Assembly: GCA_036505295.1 (NCBI GenBank)
Contig: DASXTQ010000106.1
Coordinates: 1-37,232, forward strand
Source of the DNA: WS-7 sp036505295
Lineage (GTDB): Bacteria > Eisenbacteria > RBG-16-71-46 > SZUA-252
DNA: 37,232 bases
Reading direction: 5' to 3'
Position numbers and translations under genes: made by a program. Below are positions 31,257-37,232 of this stretch, one piece after another. Position 1 is the stretch's first letter, and every line of letters begins with the position of its first letter. The notes under the pieces were generated by a model that had not been told where the DNA came from, did no database searches, and saw only the letters and a program-made list of their open reading frames with translations.

Positions 31257-31889
31257 GTGGTCCTCTCGGCCGTCCTGCTTTCGGGAACGGCATTCGCGGG
31301 AAACGATCTCGGGTTGAGCGTCGATCCTGTCGAATCGGTGAACGGCGCGATCACCGTCTCCTATCGGACGGAGAACCCGTGGACGCCGCGGCTCGAAGAG
31401 ACCCTTCTTCGGGGCATGCCCGCAACGGTCGCCTTCGAGGTGGGGGTCTGGAAACGGCGTACCTTCTGGTTCGACAAGCTGGTCCTGGCGATCAAGAGCG
31501 ACCACAAGGTGGTCTACGATCCGTGGGAGAAAACGTTCCGCGTCCGTTCCATTCCGTCTCAGCGCAAGGCGCGGGTCGTGCCGTCGCTCGACTCCCTGGA
31601 GACGCTCCTCTTCTCCGAACGGCGTCTGCCGCTGGTGCCCGCCGCGGCACTCGACCGGATGGGCCGCTACTACGTCTCCGTCCGCGTCACGATTCGACCG
31701 CTCTCTGCGGAGGATCTGGGAGAAATCGAAGATTGGCTTTCGGGCGAGGTGAAGAATCCGGCGGGCGCGCCCCGCGGCCTGCCCGGGTACCTTCTCGGAA
31801 TCGCGGTCAATGTTTCAGGGCTGGGAGACAGAACGGCGCTCGCGAAGAGCGAGACATTCGTGCCCTCGCGCCTCGAAGCGCCGCAGTAG
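31257..31889 (+). CDS. DUF4390-like exported protein
   Basis: A protein of about 210 aa with a hydrophobic export segment ending in LLSGTAFAG and a body resembling DUF4390: LEETLLRGMPATVAFEV, KRRTFWFDKL, VVYDPWEKTFRV, RYYVSVRVTI. In Betaproteobacteria DUF4390 genes lie beside NtrY/NtrX-type genes, as here, which supports the call. The start is uncertain: GTG 31257 lacks positive residues before the hydrophobic stretch; the frame is open back to a CTG at 31197 that overlaps the previous stop (CTGA); a good GGAAGGGGGGG site precedes an out-of-frame ATG at 31231, which would hint at an indel in the G7 tract. Confidence 0.65.
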   Translation: MVLSAVLLSGTAFAGNDLGLSVDPVESVNGAITVSYRTENPWTPRLEETLLRGMPATVAFEVGVWKRRTFWFDKLVLAIKSDHKVVYDPWEKTFRVRSIPSQRKARVVPSLDSLETLLFSERRLPLVPAAALDRMGRYYVSVRVTIRPLSAEDLGEIEDWLSGEVKNPAGAPRGLPGYLLGIAVNVSGLGDRTALAKSETFVPSRLEAPQ

Positions 31890-31933
31890 GGAGCCAACGT
31901 GGCTCGGATTCGGAGTCGCTGGTCCTCCCACGC

Positions 31934-33280
31934 CTAGGGCGCGTCCGACGTGCCTCCCGCAGGCGGAGGGACCGGTGACGGCGGAGGAGGAGGCGCGTAC
32001 CATCCCGCGCCCGGCGCCGCCGGCTGGGCTACCCCGGGCCCAGCTTCGGGCCCTTTCGAAAAGCGCGTCAGGATCATCGAGCCCAGGCCCGCCGTCGTGA
32101 AGACCAATCCAAGCACGACGGCCGCGATGCCGAACGCGAAGCTGATCGGCATCACGAATACGACGCCGATGAGGCCGAGAATGTTTCCGACGACCTTCAA
32201 TCCAAGAATGAGGAGCGCGCCGATGATAATCGCCCTCATCGGGGAGGCCCTCACGCCGGGATTCCGTCTGGACAAGAGCAGACGGCCGAGATACATCGAG
32301 CCGTTCACATAGCCCAGGAACGTCGCAACGATGATCCCCAGCACCGCGGCGATCAAGGCGAAGACCATCACGATCGCGAGCAGGATCGCGACAGGAATCC
32401 CGATGATGGTGATCACGAGAATCACCATGGCGATCGCGCACACGACCGCGATGCTCGGGACGGACACGATCATCGCTACCCATCCCAGGAGACCCCACAG
32501 GAACGACTTCCCGAATTGATGCCCCATCCGATCGACCGCGTGCTCCATTCGCTCCTTGGCGAGAAGGAGGCAGAGCCACGCGAAAAACACGGTCAGCAAG
32601 AGTTGGATGATCGTCGTAAAGACGCCCGCGAGCGCGCCGAGCCCCATGAGTCCCAGGAGCGGAATCAACCCGCCCGCATGCCCTCCTTTGAAGGGCCAGG
32701 CGCCCACGGAGACGTTGCTCCCTCCGACAGATGCGCTGTCGCTCGCGCTCGTGGCGCCGCCCACGCTGACCGCGTCTCCCTCGACCGCTCCGTCTCCGCG
32801 GATCGAGACGCTGCCCCCCACGGCCACGCAATCCCCCTTCACCCGCCCATACACCGTAACCGACCCGCCGATCGCGACTACGCTGCCATCGATCACCTTG
32901 CCGGCCGGAATATCGATGTCTTGCCCAAAGCGCACGAGATCGTTCTCGTGCGAGCCCGGTGGCGCCGGCGGCTCGGGAGGCTCCGGCGCCTCGGCGCCGT
33001 CCTCGCCGCTCGCCGCATCGACCTTCGTGCCCTCGTTGGTCGAGCGGGACCTCTTCGCTGTGGGCTGCTTCCCATCCTCGATGACCCGCACCGATATGCC
33101 TTCGTCCCGGCTCCCGGCTCCGGCGCTATCGGCCCCGGCTTTGGTTCCGGTCTTCGTGGCCGTGGCCCCGATCGCAGGCGGCGGCAGGAGGAGCGAGGCG
33201 AGGAGAAGGCCGAACGAAAGCGCCGCGATCCAGGGATAGAGCGTGCTCCGCACCTTTACGTCAGAGCGACAGGCAAACAT
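31934..33280 (-). CDS. membrane protein with bactofilin-like repeat domain
   Basis: A 448-aa protein: signal/TM segment (about 13-38), acidic and Pro-rich linker, a beta-solenoid-like stretch (about 125-195) of short repeats such as GSVVAIGGSVTVYG, KGDCVAVGGSVSIRG and GDAVSVGG that resembles bactofilin polymer domains, then 6-8 hydrophobic helices (about 205-420) and a Pro-rich cytoplasmic tail. Similar proteins occur beside ECF sigma/anti-sigma pairs. The start overlaps the anti-sigma gene by 20 nt, so it belongs to the same operon. It may be an envelope-stress or curvature-linked scaffold; the function is unproven. Confidence 0.75.
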   Translation of the reverse strand: MFACRSDVKVRSTLYPWIAALSFGLLLASLLLPPPAIGATATKTGTKAGADSAGAGSRDEGISVRVIEDGKQPTAKRSRSTNEGTKVDAASGEDGAEAPEPPEPPAPPGSHENDLVRFGQDIDIPAGKVIDGSVVAIGGSVTVYGRVKGDCVAVGGSVSIRGDGAVEGDAVSVGGATSASDSASVGGSNVSVGAWPFKGGHAGGLIPLLGLMGLGALAGVFTTIIQLLLTVFFAWLCLLLAKERMEHAVDRMGHQFGKSFLWGLLGWVAMIVSVPSIAVVCAIAMVILVITIIGIPVAILLAIVMVFALIAAVLGIIVATFLGYVNGSMYLGRLLLSRRNPGVRASPMRAIIIGALLILGLKVVGNILGLIGVVFVMPISFAFGIAAVVLGLVFTTAGLGSMILTRFSKGPEAGPGVAQPAAPGAGWYAPPPPPSPVPPPAGGTSDAP

Positions 33281-33902
33281 GCCCCACACTCCCTTCGCGG
33301 TGGCGGGATGGTCGCAGCAGGATGTAGAGCGCGAGTCCCAGGGTGATGAGAATGGCGCCGGCAATTTGAACTTCGGGCGTCTTGAGGGAGACGATCGCGG
33401 CGCGTGGAATGCTCTTGAGCGACTGCACGGCGAGCCAGATCTGGCGCGCGATCGGCTCGTAGAACGCGAGCTCGTTCGCGAGCCACTTCGAGACCCAAGT
33501 CGCGCCGGAGATGAGGCCATCCATCAGAGAAACGATCCAGATCGAGGGCGCCGGAGCGCCGACAGCCTTCGCGAGCCGCGGCAGGTTGGCGAGCAAAGCC
33601 ACCGTGAGCACGAAGGAGACGGCGCCGAGGGCGGCGCCGAACCGCTGCCAACCGGCCGCCAGGAAGCCGCGGGCGCCCATGACCCGGCGCACGACTCGGT
33701 CCTCGAGCCAGGCGGGTGCCACGAGGAGCGGCATGCGCTGGAGCTCAAGCACCTGCGCGCGGTAGTCCGCGAGGGCCGCCGCGCAACGCGCACAGGACGA
33801 AGCGTGGCGTTCGATCACTCGCGCAACCGACGGCGTCACCGAGCCGTCGATGAGGGCCGTGAGCTCACGCTCGCACTCGTCACAGGAGAGGTTTTCTTTC
33901 AT
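33261..33902 (-). CDS. zinc-finger anti-sigma factor
   Basis: A 213-aa protein with an N-terminal zf-HC2 anti-sigma domain (C7-x2-C10 and H33-x3-C37-x2-C40), followed by two membrane helices (about 88-107 and 178-196). Such proteins hold an ECF sigma factor at the membrane until a signal releases it. The ATG overlaps the sigma-factor stop (ATGA). The partner is the sigma factor encoded immediately upstream. The extracytoplasmic loop between the two helices (about 70 residues) could be the sensor. Confidence 0.88.
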   Translation of the reverse strand: MKENLSCDECERELTALIDGSVTPSVARVIERHASSCARCAAALADYRAQVLELQRMPLLVAPAWLEDRVVRRVMGARGFLAAGWQRFGAALGAVSFVLTVALLANLPRLAKAVGAPAPSIWIVSLMDGLISGATWVSKWLANELAFYEPIARQIWLAVQSLKSIPRAAIVSLKTPEVQIAGAILITLGLALYILLRPSRHREGSVGHVCLSL

Positions 33903-34471
33903 GACCGCTTTCCTCGCGACGACAACTTCCGTCTCAAGATCTCGTGCGCCCGATGGAGCCGCACCTTCACCGTGCCGAGAGGGATGCTGAGAGTCTCGGC
34001 GATTTCCTCGTAGGCGAGGTCCTCGCGATATCGCAAGTACAGAATCGCCTGGTAATGCTCCGGCATTTCCCGGACCAGCTGATCGAAGCGCTCCACCGAC
34101 CGGTCCAGCATGAGCTGGGCGTCGGGCCCAGGCCCGGGCTCCACCGCTTCCAGGAGTGGACCCTCGTCTTCGCCGAAGAGGTCCTCGATCGAGACCGGGC
34201 GGCGCTTGCGGCGCCGGATCGCGTCCAGGGCCAGGTTCGCCGCGATCTTGAAGAGCCAGGTCTTGAGCGGGCGTTCCGGGTCGTAGGTATGAAGCGACCT
34301 CAAGACCCGGATAAAAGTCTCTTGCGCCACCTCGGCGGCGTCCTCAGGACTCCCGGTGATCCTCCACGCGAGGTTCACGACCGGTGTCTGGTACCGGCGT
34401 ATCAGCTCGCGATAAGCGCGCTCTTCACGCGCAAGGCATCGCCGGACCAGGTCCCGTTCGTCGGACGCCAA
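33899..34471 (-). CDS. RpoE-type ECF sigma factor
   Basis: A 190-aa sigma-70 family protein with region 2 (about 24-90; DAAEVAQETFIRVLRSLHTY, then FKIAANLALDAIRRRKR) and region 4 (about 130-185; YRAILYLRYREDL-like helix, EIAETLSIPLGTVKVRLHRA). It starts at TTG with a weak GAGGG site; no ATG fits. It is followed by its anti-sigma factor with a 4-nt overlap. It should direct RNA polymerase to envelope-stress genes; autoregulation is likely for the family but no clear ECF promoter is visible upstream. Confidence 0.93.
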   Translation of the reverse strand: MASDERDLVRRCLAREERAYRELIRRYQTPVVNLAWRITGSPEDAAEVAQETFIRVLRSLHTYDPERPLKTWLFKIAANLALDAIRRRKRRPVSIEDLFGEDEGPLLEAVEPGPGPDAQLMLDRSVERFDQLVREMPEHYQAILYLRYREDLAYEEIAETLSIPLGTVKVRLHRAHEILRRKLSSRGKRS

Positions 34472-34622
34472 CTCAAGCCCTCGATCCCTGGATGCCGTTC
34501 ACCGCCCCTACGCTCCGGCGGCGTTTCAAGTTTCGTCGGTCCCTCTGTGGGCCGCCGGCAAGCCGGAGGCGGAAGCGCTTGCCTCGGGCTCGGGCGCGGA
34601 ACCTAGTGGCCCTATCCTGCGT

Positions 34623-34646
34623 CCGTCAAGGCTTTTCCCTTGACGG
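34623..34646. repeat. perfect 9-bp inverted repeat at the eno promoter
   Basis: CCGTCAAGG (34623-34631) and CCTTGACGG (34638-34646) are separated by 6 nt. The right arm contains the TTGACG -35 box of eno, so the dyad may be an operator that a repressor would use to block the promoter. Confidence 0.5.
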
Positions 34647-34669
34647 GCCGCCCGCTTCGACCCTAGCGT
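34640..34669 (+). promoter_or_regulatory. possible promoter of eno-ftsB
   Basis: TTGACG (34640-34645), an 18-nt spacer and TAGCGT (34664-34669) end 10 nt before the eno ATG at 34680. The -10 is poor (3 of 6), but the position matches the other near-leaderless promoters here. Confidence 0.4.
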
Positions 34670-34679
34670 CCGGTGCCCC

Positions 34680-35990
34680 ATGACCGAGATCGAATCGATA
34701 TACGCTAGGGAAATACTGGACTCGAGAGGGATGCCCACGGTTGAGGTCGAGGTCGCGCTCCGAGGGGGTGCGATCGGCCGGGCCGCGGTCCCGTCCGGGG
34801 CCTCGACGGGCTCGCGGGAGGCGCTCGAGCTTCGCGACCAGGATCCCAAGCGGTACGGGGGCAAGGGCGTGACCCAGGCCGTCGCGAACGTGAACGAAAC
34901 GATCGCGGGTCACCTGGTGGGCGAGGACGCGGACGACCAAGCGTACATCGATCATCTCCTGATCGACCTGGACGGCACTCCGAACAAGAAGGCCCTCGGC
35001 GCGAACGCGATTCTAGGGGTTTCGATCGCCACCGCGAAGGCGGCGGCCGACTCCCACCTTCTCCCGCTCTATCGCTACCTCGGCGGCGCGAACGCGAAGA
35101 CGCTGCCCGTTCCGCTCATGAACGTCGTGAACGGGGGCGCGCACGCGGACAACAACCTCGATATTCAGGAATTCATGATCGTCCCCGTGGGTGCCGTTTC
35201 CTTCTCGGAAGCGCTGCGCATGGGTTCCGAGGTATTCCACGCCCTGAAAAGGCTGCTCCGCGACAAGGGGCTGGTGACCGCGGTCGGGGATGAAGGGGGC
35301 TTCGCCCCGAATCTGGGCAAGAACGCGGACGCGCTCGATTTCCTGATGCGCGCGATCGAAAAGGCGGGTTATCGCCCCGGCGAGGACGTGGCCTTGGCGC
35401 TCGACGTCGCGGCATCGGAGCTCCACAAAGGAGGGTCCTACTCCCTCGACGGCCGGAAGGGGCTCGACTCGCGAGCGATCACCCAGTACTTGGGCGATCT
35501 CCTGGAGCGGTTCCCGATCGTCTCGATCGAGGACGGCCTTGCCGAAGGCGACTGGGACGGCTGGAAGCACCTGACAGGAGCCCTCGGTGCCACGGTCCAG
35601 CTCGTGGGGGACGACATATTCGTCACAAATCCGGAAATCTTGCGCCGCGGGATCGAAGAGGGGGTCGCGAACTCCATCCTGATCAAGCTGAACCAAATCG
35701 GAACATTGACTGAAACGCTCGACACGATCGGAATGGCCAACCGCGCCGGCTACACAACCGTGATCTCGCATCGCTCCGGCGAGACCGAGGACACGACGAT
35801 CGCCGACCTCGCCGTGGCCGTGAACGCGGGGCAGATCAAGACCGGATCGCTCTCTCGAAGCGAGCGGATCGCGAAATACAACCAGCTCATCCGGATCGAG
35901 GAGCAGCTGGCGGACGAGGCGACCTACCCGGGAGCGGCCGCCTTCCGGAAGCTGAGCGGCGGCTCGCGCGAGACCGCGGACGCACGGTGA
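34680..35990 (+). CDS. eno: enolase
   Basis: A 436-aa glycolytic enzyme that converts 2-phosphoglycerate to phosphoenolpyruvate. Start AREILDSRGMPTVEVEV, GASTGSREA loop, GDEGGFAPN (acid/base glutamate), metal-site D in LALDVAASE, IEDGLAE and VGDDIFVTN, catalytic lysine in LIKLNQIGT, and SHRSGETEDTT are all present. Full length and nothing odd. ftsB follows after 10 nt, the common eno-ftsB order. Confidence 0.98.
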   Translation: MTEIESIYAREILDSRGMPTVEVEVALRGGAIGRAAVPSGASTGSREALELRDQDPKRYGGKGVTQAVANVNETIAGHLVGEDADDQAYIDHLLIDLDGTPNKKALGANAILGVSIATAKAAADSHLLPLYRYLGGANAKTLPVPLMNVVNGGAHADNNLDIQEFMIVPVGAVSFSEALRMGSEVFHALKRLLRDKGLVTAVGDEGGFAPNLGKNADALDFLMRAIEKAGYRPGEDVALALDVAASELHKGGSYSLDGRKGLDSRAITQYLGDLLERFPIVSIEDGLAEGDWDGWKHLTGALGATVQLVGDDIFVTNPEILRRGIEEGVANSILIKLNQIGTLTETLDTIGMANRAGYTTVISHRSGETEDTTIADLAVAVNAGQIKTGSLSRSERIAKYNQLIRIEEQLADEATYPGAAAFRKLSGGSRETADAR

Positions 35991-36000
35991 GCACCCGGCC

Positions 36001-36372
36001 ATGATGCGATCCCCGTACCAGAGCCCAAAGGATCCGCCGGCTCGGAAATTTCTCAGGCTCCCACCCCGAGAGAAAAGCAAGAAGCGGCGGCTCCTTCTCT
36101 GGAGCGCGGGCCTCCTGCTGGGCTATCTCGTCTATTCGTTCGTTGGCGGGGACAGCGGCTTCATCCGGATCCGCGCGTTACAGCACGAGACGGCGGAGCT
36201 TCGCGCGCGAAGGCTGCTCCTCGCGGTCGAGGCGAACCGCGCCGAGCAGAGTCGGAAGAACACGACGAAAGACCCGCTCCTTTCGGAGCGCGTTGCCCGC
36301 GAGCGGTTCCACATGGTCAAGAAGGACGAGATTCTCTACCGGTATCAGGCGGAGGAGGACTCGGCGAAGTAG
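36001..36372 (+). CDS. ftsB: FtsB/DivIC-type septum formation protein
   Basis: A 123-aa bitopic membrane protein: basic N-terminus (PREKSKKRR), one membrane helix (about 31-49), a periplasmic coiled coil (about 57-86) and the terminal FtsB/DivIC motif DPLLSERVARERFHMVKKDEI-type segment. It joins FtsL and FtsQ in the divisome. It is slightly longer than the E. coli protein (103 aa), mainly at the N-terminus. Two adjacent ATG codons (36001, 36004) are possible starts. Location after eno is typical. Confidence 0.9.
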   Translation: MMRSPYQSPKDPPARKFLRLPPREKSKKRRLLLWSAGLLLGYLVYSFVGGDSGFIRIRALQHETAELRARRLLLAVEANRAEQSRKNTTKDPLLSERVARERFHMVKKDEILYRYQAEEDSAK

Positions 36373-36410
36373 ACGCTTTACAACCGCCGCGGGCTAAGGC
36401 AAGATACGCG

Positions 36411-36487
<77 letters not shown>

Positions 36488-36498
36488 TGAATACGGCA

Positions 36499-36526
36499 GG
36501 GGCCCGGAACCCGGGCCCCTTTTCTT
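36499..36526 (+). terminator. intrinsic terminator after the initiator tRNA
   Basis: A perfect 9-bp GC stem (36499-36507 with 36511-36519) with a 3-nt loop is followed by TTTTCTT. It ends the eno-ftsB-tRNA transcription unit 11 nt after the tRNA. Confidence 0.9.
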
Positions 36527-36572
36527 ATCCGACACCTAGCCCCGACCGGACCGGCGACTCCTTCCGGCCGCG

Positions 36573-37232
36573 CTATCGCGCCCCGACGGATTGGCTCAGG
36601 TAGGCCGCCACGACCGCCCCCTCCCGTTCCCTCAACCCGGCGCAATCCTTCACCTGGTCCGCGACCTTCGCCAGCTCCTTGTCGGTTCCAGGGACCGCAT
36701 GCGGGGGTCCCGCGAAGAATGCCTTCGCCGCCTCGAGCCGCTTGACCGAGCAACCGCCCGCGTACCCCGCAAGGAAGACCACGTACATCGGCGGGATCTT
36801 CGTCGAGATCGCCCCGAAATGCTCTTCGATCCAGCCGTACAGAAGGTCCTCGTTCTCGATGGCCGAGCCGACGGCGTTCGCGATCGTGAAGACCTCCTGG
36901 GGGCGGACCGGTGCCTGCAACGAGTAGCCAAGAACCTCTTCCACGAGCTTCGGATCGCGAAAATGGCCGAGCGCGTTCAAGAACCGCGACCGGTCGGCGG
37001 GAATCTTCGCCGTCTCGAATCGCCGCTTGTAGTCCGCGAAGAGTGAGGCGTCCGCGCGCAGGGCCGAGAGGCTGAGCGCGACTCCGGCCAGCGAGGGGTC
37101 GACCGACGCGGGGGCGGCGATGTACTGCTTTGAGAGCGAGTCGGCGAAGGCGAGAACCCGGGCATCCTGACCGTAGTCGCCGAGCATGAAGACCAAGGAC
37201 GGCCGCACGAGCGAGACACCGTCTTCCTCGCC
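36573..37232 (-). CDS. C-terminal part of an M1-type aminopeptidase (ERAP1_C domain)
   Basis: The frame is open to the right edge; 219 residues are visible and the N-terminus lies outside. The sequence is a run of helical repeats with the pattern LGHFRDPKLVEEVLGYSLQ, VRPQEVFTIANAVGS and YGWIEEHFGAI, typical of the ERAP1-like C-terminal domain that caps gluzincin (M1) aminopeptidases. The catalytic HExxH domain is not in the window. The fragment ends QSVGAR. It converges with the tRNA unit and has no T-rich terminator on its own strand in the window. Confidence 0.8.
   Translation of the reverse strand, partial: GEEDGVSLVRPSLVFMLGDYGQDARVLAFADSLSKQYIAAPASVDPSLAGVALSLSALRADASLFADYKRRFETAKIPADRSRFLNALGHFRDPKLVEEVLGYSLQAPVRPQEVFTIANAVGSAIENEDLLYGWIEEHFGAISTKIPPMYVVFLAGYAGGCSVKRLEAAKAFFAGPPHAVPGTDKELAKVADQVKDCAGLREREGAVVAAYLSQSVGAR

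Noticed and set aside
31891..31905. terminator between the DUF4390-like gene and the bactofilin-like gene
   Set aside because: A 6-bp stem with 3-nt loop is present but no T-run follows in either direction.

Overview
The window is a GC-rich bacterial chromosome segment with Shine-Dalgarno-led operons, frequent 1-4 nt start/stop overlaps, lipid A synthesis (LpxH), outer-membrane proteins (PorV-like, an Omp85-like barrel), a pyruvoyl-dependent arginine decarboxylase, FG-GAP/FlgD-like exported proteins and sigma-54 regulators. This combination fits a diderm of the FCB group or a neighbour such as Candidatus Eisenbacteria or a related metagenomic lineage; the taxon is an inference. No insertion sequence, prophage, CRISPR array or plasmid gene is visible.

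Layout. 1-4.4 kb: an HU-type gene (cut by the window edge) with a long leader, a phosphoglycerate-mutase-like metalloenzyme (+), and a minus operon of a secreted unknown, a YbbR protein, pdaD and a secreted PpiC isomerase. 4.5-9.5 kb: an OGG-type glycosylase with a DUF2064 glycosyltransferase, a zinc-ribbon/TPR membrane protein divergent from rsgA-nagZ, then a bidirectional terminator. 9.5-14.1 kb: a minus envelope operon (small coiled-coil protein, DegP/HtrA, AMIN-amidase, HMA-domain protein) divergent from lpxH. 14.1-24.9 kb: the most unusual part, described below. 24.9-31.9 kb: ppx divergent from rlmN, an NtrY/NtrX-like two-component system, an Omp85-like barrel and a DUF4390-like protein. 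31.9-34.5 kb: ECF sigma factor, zinc-finger anti-sigma factor and a bactofilin-like membrane protein, overlapping. 34.7-36.5 kb: eno, ftsB, initiator tRNA and a terminator. The right edge holds the C-terminal part of an M1-type aminopeptidase.

The candidate new system spans 14.1-24.9 kb, all on the minus strand. A strong sigma-70 promoter drives a 109-aa exported protein and a 1045-aa TPR-GAF-AAA+(sigma-54)-Fis activator. Directly after the activator lie a tandem 9-bp repeat with 10-bp period (possible enhancer), a near-consensus sigma-54 promoter (TTGGCATG-N4-GTGCA), a highly foldable stretch of about 135 nt and two stacked terminators: a candidate sigma-54-dependent small RNA. A second near-consensus sigma-54 promoter (TGGCATG-N4-TTGC) then sits 43 nt before an operon for a fibronectin-III lipoprotein, a DUF4384 protein with a CxxCH motif, a 1076-aa M6 metalloprotease with eight FG-GAP repeats and a sorting-type C-terminus, and a PorV-like outer-membrane protein. 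I infer that the activator controls both the small RNA and the secreted protease operon.

A second general trait is promoters whose -10 box lies only 6-10 nt before the start codon (rsgA, lpxH, rlmN, the zinc-ribbon/TPR gene), predicting leaderless mRNAs, while downstream genes use clear Shine-Dalgarno sites.
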